64,000 nucleotides of DNA from an uncultured Bacteroidia bacterium (GTDB lineage Bacteria > Bacteroidota > Bacteroidia > J057 > CALAJH01), in the NCBI GenBank assembly GCA_937922655.1, contig CALAJH010000029.1, forward strand, positions 1 to 64,000, read 5' to 3'. The translations under genes were made by a program, and so were the position numbers. Below are positions 43,164 to 52,793 of this stretch, in pieces. The notes under the pieces are model-generated. The model did not search any database, was not told the origin of the DNA, and saw nothing but the letters and a program-made list of their open reading frames with translations. How positions within the stretch are numbered: the first letter of the stretch is position 1; each line of letters starts with the position of its first letter.

Positions 43164-44389
43164 TCGGTCGAGTACATGTTTTTGTAGCCCGAACCCGAAT
43201 CGAGCGTGTAACCGACAACGGAACGCTGCGGATTGACAAACAGTTTGAGGATGGCGGGTTTGCCAACGGGGTCGTACGACGTAAAACGCATGTATTTGCC
43301 CGACGGTTCTTCGCCCAACTTTTTTAGTTTTCGAAGCGTATAGCTTCGATAACCCGCCGTTCGGGACATATCGAAAGTGTGTACCGTGCGCTTGCGAAAA
43401 TCGTAAAAACCGACGAGGCTCATTTCAAAGATGTGGTCGTACTCGGCCCAATAACCCTCGCCGTAGTCGGTAAAACCCGAGAATTGGAAGGCCGCCATCG
43501 TGTCGCCGTTGACGTGCATGATGAAGGCGTTCTGGCTGAGAGTGTCGTAGATGGCGACACGATCGGCGTAACGAAGCGTATCCGTTCCCCAATAAATAAC
43601 GGTGTCGCAGAGCGTCGAGTCCTTAACGAACGAATAAATAATGCTGTAAAGGGTGTCGTTGATGAATTTGGTCATGACCACGCTTCCGGGATGGCGTATG
43701 ATTTTCTTCGACGGAAAATGCGCGATTTCCGAACACGTTAAAAGGTAATCTTGGCTTCTGGAAAGCGAAATTGGGTTTTGACAATGATGCGGGAAATCCA
43801 CCAAGCCTTTCATCGCCACTTTTCCGTCCATACCCACCGTTGCATAAGCTTGGGCGAACCATGAAGTCCCCCCCGGCGCCTCCGCGAACGAAAAACGGAA
43901 TATCGCCTGACGGTGCTTGTAATTGTAACCGAAAAAATCGGCGCCGACCATAACGTTGTTGCGCAAATAGTCTTTGGTTAATACCGCCTCGAACTCGTCT
44001 TTATAAAACGTTTTGGAAAAAAAAGGCTTTTTATTGAGATAACCGTCGATTTTGACGGCGTAGTTGTTTACGTAGTTTTCTTGCACTTTGAACCTGCAAC
44101 GGCCTTCGAGATACAATGTGGGGACGACTTGCGGACGATGAGTGTTGAAATAATTGAAAGTAAAACGGAGGGTATCGGCGCCGACGACGACGCTCGTATC
44201 CGTGACGCGCTCAAACGAGTCGCATATGGCCGAATAATAGGGCAGAGAATCTTCGAGTTCAAAAGTCTCGCTAAGGCCGCGTTTGGCTTCGCGGTCCCAA
44301 GCGTAATACTCGGGGTAATATCCGTAACTCCCGGCGTATTCCCGCCGACAACCCGCCAACACCAAGCCTAACAATAATAGCCTCCTCAT
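43160..44389 (-). CDS. predicted lipoprotein of unknown function
   Basis: 409 residues. Signal peptide MRRLLLLGLVLAGCRRE with the lipobox LAGC (Cys 14). The mature part is beta-rich with many Tyr and Phe and no recognised domain; it contains several short DT/DTL-containing strands (VVVGADTLRFTFNYF, CDTVIYWGTDTLRYAD). The in-frame start at 44593 is rejected because it lies upstream of the lipobox signal. Possibly a surface or periplasmic beta-barrel-associated lipoprotein; no function assigned. Confidence 0.75.
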   Translation of the reverse strand: MRRLLLLGLVLAGCRREYAGSYGYYPEYYAWDREAKRGLSETFELEDSLPYYSAICDSFERVTDTSVVVGADTLRFTFNYFNTHRPQVVPTLYLEGRCRFKVQENYVNNYAVKIDGYLNKKPFFSKTFYKDEFEAVLTKDYLRNNVMVGADFFGYNYKHRQAIFRFSFAEAPGGTSWFAQAYATVGMDGKVAMKGLVDFPHHCQNPISLSRSQDYLLTCSEIAHFPSKKIIRHPGSVVMTKFINDTLYSIIYSFVKDSTLCDTVIYWGTDTLRYADRVAIYDTLSQNAFIMHVNGDTMAAFQFSGFTDYGEGYWAEYDHIFEMSLVGFYDFRKRTVHTFDMSRTAGYRSYTLRKLKKLGEEPSGKYMRFTSYDPVGKPAILKLFVNPQRSVVGYTLDSGSGYKNMYSTD

Positions 44390-44743
44390 TGCCCCAATAT
44401 TACGAAAAATTACCCTAACGCCGCAAATATTTTCGCCGAAACAAGAAAATTCAATGCCGGAAAACTTGTACGCGGGCATTGGCCGGCTTTCCGCAAACCG
44501 CCGGAATCTTAAATTATCGTCTCTCCTTGATTTTACTCTTTTCCCGTTTCTTTCTTGCCTTAACCCGCTACGGGGAAAATCGACGGATTTCAAAAAATTT
44601 TGGCGTTAGAAGACGGACGCCTTCGCAAAGGCGGCGGTTGTTTATAACATCCCGTCGGGGGCGCGTCCGGCCCAACGTTTATTCTTGGAGGGGCATAAGA
44701 GTTTCGATTGATATTTATAACGTTGATGGGAGGGTAATGCCGG
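44390..44743. other. 354-base intergenic region between the lipoprotein and coaD
   Basis: Contains a six-base-stem hairpin near 44617-44632 (CGCCTT-CGCA-AAGGCG), followed by GGCGGTTGTTT on the plus strand, and the promoter region of the lipoprotein (AATATTTG near 44430 on the minus strand). Open frames here have no recognisable domain. No RNA gene recognised. Confidence 0.5.
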
Positions 44744-45217
44744 TTACTGCACGCTTCTAATATCTTCGACAATGTGCGGAGGGGCAAGCCCGTCCAATAT
44801 TCCTCCAAAACGAATAACCTCGCGCACCAGCGTCGAAGAGATGTGCGCCGTTTCGGGAAAGGCGATGAGGTAAACGGTTTGTACCCCGGGAAAAAGGTGG
44901 TTGTTGAGCAGATCTATGTTTTTTTCGTACTCGAAGTCGGGGGCGGCACGCAATCCGCGCAATATGAATTCCGCGCCGCATTCGCGGGCAAAATGTACCG
45001 TTAATCCCGAATACGTCTTTACCTCGACCCGTCCGTCGCCTTCAAAACATTTTTCTATCCATTCGACGCGTTTTTCCACAGAGAACGTCGGGCTTTTTGA
45101 AGTATTGACGCCTACGCCGACGATGATGCGGTCGAATATTTTCAGGCCCCGGCGAACGATTTCAAGATGTCCGCAGGTGATGGGGTCGAAAGAGCCGGGA
45201 AAAAGGGCGGTACGCAT
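44744..45217 (-). CDS. coaD: phosphopantetheine adenylyltransferase
   Basis: 157 residues. Fourth step of coenzyme A synthesis: ATP plus 4'-phosphopantetheine to dephospho-CoA. Signatures ALFPGSFDPITCGHLEIVRRGLKIFD (T/HxGH site), GLTVHFARECGAEFILRGLRAAPDFEYE and ISSTLVREVI. It is downstream of the AlkB-like gene with an eight-base gap, so probably co-transcribed. Confidence 0.97.
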   Translation of the reverse strand: MRTALFPGSFDPITCGHLEIVRRGLKIFDRIIVGVGVNTSKSPTFSVEKRVEWIEKCFEGDGRVEVKTYSGLTVHFARECGAEFILRGLRAAPDFEYEKNIDLLNNHLFPGVQTVYLIAFPETAHISSTLVREVIRFGGILDGLAPPHIVEDIRSVQ

Positions 45218-45225
45218 GAAAAAAA

Positions 45226-46290
45226 TTAGACCAAAGCGGGGTTAAGGGTTTGCAGGCGTTTGATGCGCGGGTGCATGACGGCGAAAAACAACGGCGGAAT
45301 CAACGCCAAAAGCATCATGCCCGGATAGCCCGTAGGAAGTTGCGGGCTGTCGTCGAAATGACGCAACACTTGGTATTTGCGCCCGGCGTGAAAATGATGG
45401 TCGGAGTGGCGCGTGAGTTCGAAAAGCATGATGCGGCCTACGACGTGGTCGGAGTTCCACGAGTGGACGGGCATGACTTTTTCGTAATAGTTTTCTCCCA
45501 ATTTTTTACGGCTCAGACCGTAATGTTCGATGTAATTGACGGTTTCCAAAAGCAGGACGCCACCGCATGCCGCCGCCAAAAAACATACGCCCGTCATCCA
45601 TCCGTAAAATCCGAAAACGAACGCCACGAACGCCAATTGAATTAGGGTGAAGCGCACCATTTCGTTTTCCCATCCGAAGAGCGCCTTGCCCGTTTTACGG
45701 ACGCGCTCGTTTTCCAGACGCCACGCCGATAAATAACCTTGCGTTATCGAACGCCACCAAAAAGCGTAAAGCGATTCTCCGTAGCGCGCCGACGCCGGGT
45801 CTCGGTCGGTTGAAACCCAACGGTGATGGCCCCGGTTGTGTTCGATGAAAAAATGCATGTAAAGCGTTGAAAGAAGTAGGAGCTTGGCCATGAGTTTTTC
45901 GTACCACGTGTGCCGGTGGCCGAGTTCGTGGGCGACGTTGATGCCCAACACCCCGCAACTCAACCCCATGGCCAGTACACGCCCCACCCGTTCAAAAAGG
46001 GTCAGTTCGGGGTTGGCCATACCGCGGAAAAACAAAAACAAAAACGTGTATTGAATCGGTACCATGAGGTAGAGCAGCACGTCGTAACTGCGGTCTTTGC
46101 GTCGAATCTCCTCGACCTCTTTGCTTAAATTCGCGGGGTCGGGCGGAATGAACAGTTCCAGCAAAGGAATGAGCACAAAGGCGTAGACAAGCAGAAGGTA
46201 GGAAAAGGCCCCTCCCTGCGTCAACGACACGATGCCGACTATCGGTATCGTCAGCGTCGGCAAATATTTCAGTATCCCCAATCGCAACAT
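45226..46290 (-). CDS. alkane 1-monooxygenase-like integral-membrane di-iron enzyme (AlkB/fatty acid hydroxylase family)
   Basis: 354 residues. Several membrane segments and the full set of His boxes of the AlkB family: HELGHR (121-126), HNRGHHRWV (151-159), NYIEHYGL, HSWNSDH and RHSDHHFHAGRKYQVL near the C-terminus. The NYIEHYGL plus RHSDHHFHAGR pair is characteristic of alkane hydroxylase rather than of acyl desaturases. The enzyme would hydroxylate terminal methyl groups of alkanes or alkyl lipids using di-iron and O2. No rubredoxin or rubredoxin reductase gene is nearby. Start at the ATG at 46290 (MLRLGILKYL); the upstream extension is non-conserved. The next gene is coaD. Confidence 0.88.
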   Translation of the reverse strand: MLRLGILKYLPTLTIPIVGIVSLTQGGAFSYLLLVYAFVLIPLLELFIPPDPANLSKEVEEIRRKDRSYDVLLYLMVPIQYTFLFLFFRGMANPELTLFERVGRVLAMGLSCGVLGINVAHELGHRHTWYEKLMAKLLLLSTLYMHFFIEHNRGHHRWVSTDRDPASARYGESLYAFWWRSITQGYLSAWRLENERVRKTGKALFGWENEMVRFTLIQLAFVAFVFGFYGWMTGVCFLAAACGGVLLLETVNYIEHYGLSRKKLGENYYEKVMPVHSWNSDHVVGRIMLFELTRHSDHHFHAGRKYQVLRHFDDSPQLPTGYPGMMLLALIPPLFFAVMHPRIKRLQTLNPALV

Positions 46291-46479
46291 GGCTTCGGTC
46301 TTAAAATACACGACTAAAATACAAAAAATATTTTGTTTCGCATGCATGAAAGAGGAAAAAAAATTACGTTTGCACAACACTTGTTTTACATAAACGCCGG
46401 CTGTCGTAAATGACGGTTGCGGCAATGTAAAAGGGTAAACCCAAAAGGGACAAACCAAAAATTCATGGTTTGGGGATTT

Positions 46480-49400
46480 TCATTCAAAGCGAATGCCGAT
46501 GACCAGTATGTCGTCGATTTGTTCACGGCCCGCCTTCCACTCCTCCATCGTTTTGTCCAAAATTTCAAGTTGTTCGGCGGCGGGCCGTTGATGAATTTCA
46601 AAAAGCAGTTCTTTAAATTTTTTATACATGAACTTTCGTCCTTTGGGGCCGCCGAATTGGTCGGCGTAACCATCGGAAAAAAGGTAAATGGCCTCGCCCG
46701 AAGAATAGGCGAAGCTATGGCTGTGGAAAACGACGTTTTCGTATTGTCCGCCGCCAATGGGAAATTTGTCGGCTTTATGCTCTTGGAGTTCGCCGCCGGT
46801 GATGTAATAGAGGGGGTTGTTGGCGGCGGCGAAACTGAACGTGCGGGCGTCCAAATCTATGGCCGCCAAACAAATGTCCATACCGTCTTTAGACGTTGAA
46901 CCGGGTTCGTTTTGGTGAAGATTGCGTTTGACCTTTTCGTTGAGAACGTTGAGAATTTGGGCGGGTTCGGTTACGCCTTGTTCATTAACGATTTGGTTGA
47001 GCAGACTACAACCCATCATGCTCATGAACGCGCCCGGAACGCCGTGGCCCGTACAGTCGGCGGCGGCGACGTGAACCACGTTCCCTTTTCGGGTGAACCA
47101 ATAAAAGTCGCCTGAAACAATGTCCTTCGGCTTAAAAAGCAGGAATGAATTTGGCAGCCACTCGCTTAGCAGTTGACTTTGAGGCATCGTCGCCTCTTGT
47201 ATGCGCTTTGCATACAATATGCTGTCGAGAATTTCGTGGTTTTTGTGGTCGATTTCCGCGTAAGCGGCGGAAAGACTTTCGTTGGCCGCGCGAATCTCCT
47301 CGAAGGCGTTTTCGAGTTGGGATTTTTGACGGGTGATTTCGACGTTGGCCTGTTCAAGGATGATGCTCTTTTGTTCGATGAGTTCTTTTTGTTGCACGAC
47401 TTCGGCCGTGCGTTCGGCGACTTTTTCTTCGAGAAGGCGTTTGTCCTCTTCGAGACTTCGTACGCGCCAACGCACCAAGCCGTATACCCCGCCCGCACCC
47501 AATACAACATAAAGCAGTATCGCCCACCATGACCTATACCACGGTGTGGGAATGACGAATTCAAAGCTTGCCACGTTGCTTTCGACGTGGTAGATGTTGC
47601 GGGCGCGCGCCATGAATTGGTAGCGGCCCTCGGAAAGGTTGGTGTATTCTTTGTAAGATTCTTTGGTCCAATTGGACCATGCGGTGTCGCGGGCGCTCCA
47701 CCAATTGCCTTCAAGTATCAGACGGTATTGGAATTCGTTGGCGGCGGCGTTGTCGTAACTGGTCGCCGCGCAAACGAAACGCAGTACGTTTTTGCCAAAT
47801 TCAATTACGGGAACCCAATCCGTGTTCTGTTCCAAACCCGCCGCGCCGAAGCGGTTGCGGAAGGCGCCCGCGAATATCGTCGAATCCTCGTTAAGCAGCA
47901 CTTTGCGAATGACGGCGTGGAACGGGTCTTGGTAGGTGGCGGCCATGCGCGTATCCAAGCGCACGATGCCGTCGTTGCCCCCGAGCCATACCACTCCATC
48001 GTTTTCGGCGAATATTTGATTGACGTGAAAGTTGCCTATCCTACGGAAGGGAAGGGGGTCGAGTTTGAAGGTGTTGAGTAAAGTATCGCGAACGACGGCA
48101 ACGGTCTCGAAGCGCGTGCCGCCGGCGATAGTCGTCGTCGTTATCCATATTTGGCCGTCCGCCCCTTCGACGATGCGATACACCCCCTTGCTTCCGTCGG
48201 CAAATTTGGCGCCGTACTTCGGTTCGGGAATGAATTTATCGTTTTCAAAGCGAAACAGTCCTTTGTTGTTGCCGACCAAAAATTGATTGCGTACGTAAAA
48301 GACGTAGTTGTCGGTGCCGGAGCGAAGGCCGTCGGCGGGGCCGAAGCGTTTGATTTCGGGTTTGCCCCGCCGTCCCGACGTAAAGCGTAGTCGTACCACG
48401 CCTTGCGACGTCGTTCCCAGCCACAGTTCCCCGTTTGGCATTTCGACCATGGAGCGTACCGTTTCATTGACCCCTACAACCCGGCCTTCGTCCAACCATG
48501 TTCCGTTTTGGTGGTAGAGGCTTGCCAAACCGTCTTCCAAACCCAAATACAAACGCTTCGGGTCCAAAGACGACGAGGCCATCGTATAAGCGATGTAGTC
48601 GTTGAGCAAGTAGGCGTTTTTTTCGCGTACGATGTAAACGCCGCCCGTCGTCGCCGCGAAAAGCGTGCCTTTCGTTTCCAAAAGCGACCAACAATGGCTG
48701 TTTACCCCCGCCACCGGTTCGTAGGGTTGTTTGTTGAAAATATTGACGTCCTTGTCGAAGTTGCGGTAGAGAATGCCGAGGCTCGTGCCGATGTAAAGAT
48801 GATTTTTGTAGCGTGTCAGACATTCGACGTTTTGTTTTTGGCCGACGAACGTCGTTTGGAACGAAAGAGGCGTGGCGACTTCGGCACGGGTTACGCCGTT
48901 GGAAAGCGCGAGCCACAATCCGTCCTGACCGTCGCAAAAAAGAAAATTGACCTCGTTGGATTGTAGGCCCGTTTTTTCATTGATGACGTGGCGCACTTCG
49001 CCCGTCTCGTCCAAAACGACCACTCCGCCCACCGACGTGCCGAAGGCGAAACTGCCGTCGCGCATGCGGATGGCGTGGTAAAAGTTGTTGTCCACCAAAT
49101 AATCCACGACCTCGTGTTTCCACGGCTCGAGTTTTGCGTGGTCGTAGACCATGAGCGCGCGGTCGCGCGCGCCCAACAACACCCGTGTATCGTCGTAGGG
49201 AATGAGAAAATAAATGCTTTCGTCGGCAAAACTTTCGCCCAAGGGCAACAATTTTAGTTCGTCGCCCACCAGTTCCTGCAACCCCACCCCGCGTTGGCGA
49301 ACGTACAGCCGTCCGTTGACGTAAAAAACGGTGTGAAATTCACGTTCTTGCGCCCCCGCCTCCCACACTTTAAGCGATGATTTTTGAATTTCGGCGGGAT

Positions 49401-49893
49401 TGCCCGACGCCGGAAGGGTTAAACGGAAAATGTAGGCCGAAGTATGAAAATAGATTTTGTCGTCGACGGCGTGGACGCTCCAAACGTCGCCGAAGTCGGT
49501 AGTTGGAAGTAGCGATGTTAACGAACGAAACCGCATGTAGCCCGTAGAATCGGGACTCAAATAACCGAGTTCCCGAATCGCTCCCACGAATACGTAGCCG
49601 TTGGCGTCAATGGCCAACGAACGTACGGCCACGCTCATACGTATCATGCGCCATTCGTAACCGTCGTATTCAAGCACCCCCGAATTGTTGCCCACGTACA
49701 CGATACCCCTGCCGTCTTGCACGACGGCCCAGTTTTGAGCCTCGGCGCCGTACTCGTCGGTCGTGAAGTTTTTAAGAAAAACCTGCGAGGCTTCTTGGTG
49801 GCGACTGCGCTTGCCTGCGTTTTGCGCCCACGAAAACAAGGCGCCAAACCAAAGCATCGCCGTTGCCGCGACTATCAGTATTCGATAAACCAT
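46480..49893 (-). CDS. two-component-type beta-propeller sensor with SpoIIE/PP2C serine phosphatase output
   Basis: 1137 residues. Signal peptide MVYRILIVAATAMLWFGALFSWAQ. The extracytoplasmic part (about 30-700) has the regulator-propeller (Reg_prop) pattern of repeated 'GxxYVGNNSGVLEYDG' blades. A Y_Y_Y domain (about 710-800: VPVIEFGKNVLRFVCAATSYDNAAANEFQYRL) leads to one transmembrane segment (WWAILLYVVLGAGGVYGLVRW) and a long coiled coil (about 830-935). The cytoplasmic domain is SpoIIE/PP2C: DIVSGDFYWF, AADCTGHGVPGAFMSMMG, LFSDGYADQFGG and DDILVIGI, keeping the metal-binding Asp residues. There is no histidine kinase or receiver domain. It probably controls a partner anti-sigma-type or STAS protein; target unknown. 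Confidence 0.9.
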   Translation of the reverse strand: MVYRILIVAATAMLWFGALFSWAQNAGKRSRHQEASQVFLKNFTTDEYGAEAQNWAVVQDGRGIVYVGNNSGVLEYDGYEWRMIRMSVAVRSLAIDANGYVFVGAIRELGYLSPDSTGYMRFRSLTSLLPTTDFGDVWSVHAVDDKIYFHTSAYIFRLTLPASGNPAEIQKSSLKVWEAGAQEREFHTVFYVNGRLYVRQRGVGLQELVGDELKLLPLGESFADESIYFLIPYDDTRVLLGARDRALMVYDHAKLEPWKHEVVDYLVDNNFYHAIRMRDGSFAFGTSVGGVVVLDETGEVRHVINEKTGLQSNEVNFLFCDGQDGLWLALSNGVTRAEVATPLSFQTTFVGQKQNVECLTRYKNHLYIGTSLGILYRNFDKDVNIFNKQPYEPVAGVNSHCWSLLETKGTLFAATTGGVYIVREKNAYLLNDYIAYTMASSSLDPKRLYLGLEDGLASLYHQNGTWLDEGRVVGVNETVRSMVEMPNGELWLGTTSQGVVRLRFTSGRRGKPEIKRFGPADGLRSGTDNYVFYVRNQFLVGNNKGLFRFENDKFIPEPKYGAKFADGSKGVYRIVEGADGQIWITTTTIAGGTRFETVAVVRDTLLNTFKLDPLPFRRIGNFHVNQIFAENDGVVWLGGNDGIVRLDTRMAATYQDPFHAVIRKVLLNEDSTIFAGAFRNRFGAAGLEQNTDWVPVIEFGKNVLRFVCAATSYDNAAANEFQYRLILEGNWWSARDTAWSNWTKESYKEYTNLSEGRYQFMARARNIYHVESNVASFEFVIPTPWYRSWWAILLYVVLGAGGVYGLVRWRVRSLEEDKRLLEEKVAERTAEVVQQKELIEQKSIILEQANVEITRQKSQLENAFEEIRAANESLSAAYAEIDHKNHEILDSILYAKRIQEATMPQSQLLSEWLPNSFLLFKPKDIVSGDFYWFTRKGNVVHVAAADCTGHGVPGAFMSMMGCSLLNQIVNEQGVTEPAQILNVLNEKVKRNLHQNEPGSTSKDGMDICLAAIDLDARTFSFAAANNPLYYITGGELQEHKADKFPIGGGQYENVVFHSHSFAYSSGEAIYLFSDGYADQFGGPKGRKFMYKKFKELLFEIHQRPAAEQLEILDKTMEEWKAGREQIDDILVIGIRFE

Positions 49894-50036
49894 CGGGGGT
49901 ATTCGTCGTGTTTTCTGCCGGTATACGCTAAAGCCTGCGCAAAGTTGCAAAAAATTTTGTCAATCCCTTGTTGAACGGAATTATTGGAAAGCAATAAGTT
50001 TTTCCGAACCCTTCAAGCCCAAGCCCTTAACGAGAA

Positions 50037-51503
50037 TCAATGCGGGGACTTCAAAAAAGCGTTAAGGGCGCGGCGGACGTCGGAGCGGGGGTCGGTGGGT
50101 GAGAATTCGGATTCGACGTTTCGCACGCCCGGATTTTCGCGCGTAAAAAAAGCCATGTTGCGTTCGCGTCCCGTTAAAAGGAATTCCGGGAACACGACCC
50201 GATAAAATTTTTCGGGAACGATTCGAGCGGTGTCGCCGTGCCAATGCAAATAACCACCCGTACCGCGATTTTTTTCCCCCGCCGTTTTGAGCTCGACGAG
50301 CGCCTTGCCTTCCACTTCGGCTTGAAGAATTTTTCCGCCAAAGGGCAGAATGCGAAAAAGGTCGTATTGTGTGAGCGTACCGCGAAGTTTGTCGTCGATG
50401 CGGATGCTTCCGGCATTGAAAAAGGCGATGTCGGGACGGTCGCCGGCGTGGAAAAAAGCGGTGGCGACGGTTTGGGTCAAGGTGTTGGAACGGTTGCGTA
50501 CCGCCGCCTCCGAACCGTCCCATTCGCCCTCGATGCGGCAAACGACGGCTTCGGGTTCGAATCCCAAAGCTCGGTAAGCCGTTCGTCCCTTTTCCATCCA
50601 CGCATCGACCACGCTTTGGACACGGGGGTCGGGGCGAATCCGGGGACCCAATTCGACGATTTTCGACTCCAACCTCGTTTTTTGGTTTTTCGGTTCAAAC
50701 GTCAAAACGTGAACGTAGGCCGAGCGGGCGTTGGCGTCGGCTTTGGCGATGACCGTGCCGAGGTCGGTGCGTCGGTAAATGCGTTCGTGTTCGTGGCCGC
50801 CCATGAACAACGCCCATTCGGGCCGGCATTGCGCCAACGCCGAATCCTCGTGATAATTTAGATGGGTCATCGCCACAAGTACGTCCGTGGAGTCTTTTAT
50901 CGTTCGGGCTACGCGGTCCAAGGCCTGTCCCGCGTTTCGGTATTCCGCGTATGGAGGAAGCGTAAAGTTCAGCGTAACGCCCGTCAATCCGATGCGAAAT
51001 TCATTTTTTTTCTTGCGAACCCTCAAAATTCGGTATTCGGGTAAAGGTTTTTCGTTTTGAACGAACGGTCGCGACGGCGGACGATGCAAAAGATTGGCGG
51101 AAATCCATTCGAATTTTGATTCGTTGATGCGGGCCAGTAGCTCGTTTTCCTGAACGTCGAACTCGTGGTTGCCAAAGGTGGCGAAGTCGAGTCCGGCGGC
51201 GTTGAGGCAGGCGACCATTTGCGCGCCCGCCAATTCCTTGCCGTCGATAAGCGCCTTACCCATCGCGGACGGACTTAAAAAGTCGCCCGCCAAACATAGA
51301 AACACCGTATCGACGCGGTTTTTCCATTGGTTTTTAAGCGCGGCGACGCGGGCAATTCCTCCCGAACGTCCGTCGTCGAGCGCGTCGATTTCGTATACGT
51401 CGTTGATTTGAATAAAGGCGACCCTGATTCTTTGGGCCCCAAGCGTCTTTAAGGACGGTATCGTCAATGCGGTTGCGACCGCGAGCGTTACAAGCCGTTT
51501 CAT
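50037..51503 (-). CDS. 5'-nucleotidase-family bifunctional metallophosphatase (UshA-like)
   Basis: 488 residues. Signal peptide MKRLVTLAVATALTIPSLKTLGAQ. Metal-binding motifs in order: FIQINDVYEID (canonical LLHTNDxHG is changed), LCLAGDFLSPS, FGNHEFDVQ, VAMTHLN and GGHEHE. The C-terminal nucleotide-binding half has FFNAGSIRIDD, where NxGxxR is the usual signature, and RILPFGG. Hydrolyses nucleotides or related phosphate esters in the periplasm. The start overlaps the stop of the permease gene by four bases. Confidence 0.93.
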   Translation of the reverse strand: MKRLVTLAVATALTIPSLKTLGAQRIRVAFIQINDVYEIDALDDGRSGGIARVAALKNQWKNRVDTVFLCLAGDFLSPSAMGKALIDGKELAGAQMVACLNAAGLDFATFGNHEFDVQENELLARINESKFEWISANLLHRPPSRPFVQNEKPLPEYRILRVRKKKNEFRIGLTGVTLNFTLPPYAEYRNAGQALDRVARTIKDSTDVLVAMTHLNYHEDSALAQCRPEWALFMGGHEHERIYRRTDLGTVIAKADANARSAYVHVLTFEPKNQKTRLESKIVELGPRIRPDPRVQSVVDAWMEKGRTAYRALGFEPEAVVCRIEGEWDGSEAAVRNRSNTLTQTVATAFFHAGDRPDIAFFNAGSIRIDDKLRGTLTQYDLFRILPFGGKILQAEVEGKALVELKTAGEKNRGTGGYLHWHGDTARIVPEKFYRVVFPEFLLTGRERNMAFFTRENPGVRNVESEFSPTDPRSDVRRALNAFLKSPH

Positions 51504-52735
51504 CCGATGTTTTCAACGATTTTGAATCCCGTGGCACGGTAGGCCGGATAAAAAGCCGAAAGCGACGACAAAACAACGACCAATGCCGCGATAAGTAAAA
51601 AGTCGGTCGGGCGCATTTCGACGGGATAAGCTTGAATGAGAAAGGCGCTGTCTTCGGAGACGCCGAGTTTCAGCAGGCCGAAGCGTTCTTGAAGGATGCA
51701 AAGCAGGGTTCCGAGAATCATGCCGCCGAGCGCCGCGCCGCCGCCGATAAGTATTCCCAAAGCCCAAAATACGCCGCCTATCAGGCTTCGCCGTCCCCCC
51801 AAGGTTTGTAATATTCCTACGTCCCGTCGTTTTTCCGCCGCCACCATCGAAAGACAAGCGACGATGTTGCAGGCGGTCAGCGCCAGCATGAGCGCCAAGA
51901 CCAAAAATGCCACGGCTTTTTCGTTGCGCATAACCTCGTACAACGTTTGGTGCTGTTCGTACCATGTTTCGACGCGATAGTCGGGTCCCAAAAGTTCTTG
52001 GAGTTTTTTTCGGAATTTGTCGGGCGAAACGCCGTCTTTAAGTTTGATTTCATAACCCGTACGCCGACCCTCGGCCTCGAAAAGTTTGTCGGCCACGGGC
52101 AAAGGGACGATGACCAATTTGTCGTCGTAGTCCTTTTGCAGGGCGAAAACGCCGCTGACCCCCAGTACGGCCGAACGTACGGCTTGGGCGGGGTCGGTGG
52201 TGAGCAGTTCTTTTTTTTCGGAAAGGGTGAGAATTTCGATTTTTTGAAACGGGTCGTTGACGGCGAGGCCGATATTTCCCGCGACGCCGATGCCGGCGAC
52301 AAGCGCCGGTTCGCCGAAGGTGTCTTTGAGGGCGTACCTGCCGAAACGCACGAGGCGTTCGACGTCGCTGACGGTCTCAAAATCGTCGTCGGCCCCCTTG
52401 ACCTTGACGATTTGCTCTTTGGAGCCGTTTCTAAGTACGGCACGGCCTTCAAGCACGGCGGCCACCGCCCGGGATTCGGGCATCTTGCGGGCCAATTCCC
52501 CGGCTTGTGGCTTGACGTAACGCCCCCGCGTCGCGCTCACCCGCACGTCGGCGTCGAAAGATTTAAACAAATCCCGTAAAACGGCCTGAAAGCCGTTGAA
52601 AACCGAAAACGTTACGACCAGCGCCGCCGTAATCAATCCCACGCCCACCGTCGTTATCGCCGTAATAATTTGTATGGCGCCGGGCATATTCGGGGAAAAC
52701 AAATACCGTCTTGCGATAAAAAACGCCGTTTTCAA
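51500..52735 (-). CDS. ABC transporter permease, MacB/FtsX (LolC/LolE-like)
   Basis: About 411 residues. It starts LKTAFFIARRYLFSPNMPGAIQIITAITTVGVG, the LolC/E opening, then a periplasmic MacB_PCD-like domain (RGRYVKPQAGELARKMPES ... ) and three C-terminal membrane segments (VAFLVLALMLALTACNIVACLSMV, GGVFWALGILIGGGAALGGMILG, DFLLIAALVVVLSSLSAFY). The loop MVAAEKRRDVGILQTLGGRRSLI is the FtsX hallmark. No ATG fits; the TTG at 52735 is chosen. The ATPase LolD is not adjacent. Coupled to the 5'-nucleotidase gene (ATGA). Confidence 0.88.
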   Translation of the reverse strand: MKTAFFIARRYLFSPNMPGAIQIITAITTVGVGLITAALVVTFSVFNGFQAVLRDLFKSFDADVRVSATRGRYVKPQAGELARKMPESRAVAAVLEGRAVLRNGSKEQIVKVKGADDDFETVSDVERLVRFGRYALKDTFGEPALVAGIGVAGNIGLAVNDPFQKIEILTLSEKKELLTTDPAQAVRSAVLGVSGVFALQKDYDDKLVIVPLPVADKLFEAEGRRTGYEIKLKDGVSPDKFRKKLQELLGPDYRVETWYEQHQTLYEVMRNEKAVAFLVLALMLALTACNIVACLSMVAAEKRRDVGILQTLGGRRSLIGGVFWALGILIGGGAALGGMILGTLLCILQERFGLLKLGVSEDSAFLIQAYPVEMRPTDFLLIAALVVVLSSLSAFYPAYRATGFKIVENIG

Positions 52736-52793
52736 ATCCGTTGCGCAATTGAACCACAAAATAGCGTATTTTCGCGTATTGTTTGAACGGACA

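Noticed and set aside
44479-44760. 93-codon open frame upstream of coaD
   Set aside because: It runs into coaD on the opposite strand and its translation is basic and unstructured; no homology signal seen.
50553-50565. GGGTTCGAATCCC, a tRNA T-arm-like sequence
   Set aside because: It lies inside the coding sequence of the metallophosphatase; no acceptor, D or anticodon arm can be formed around it.
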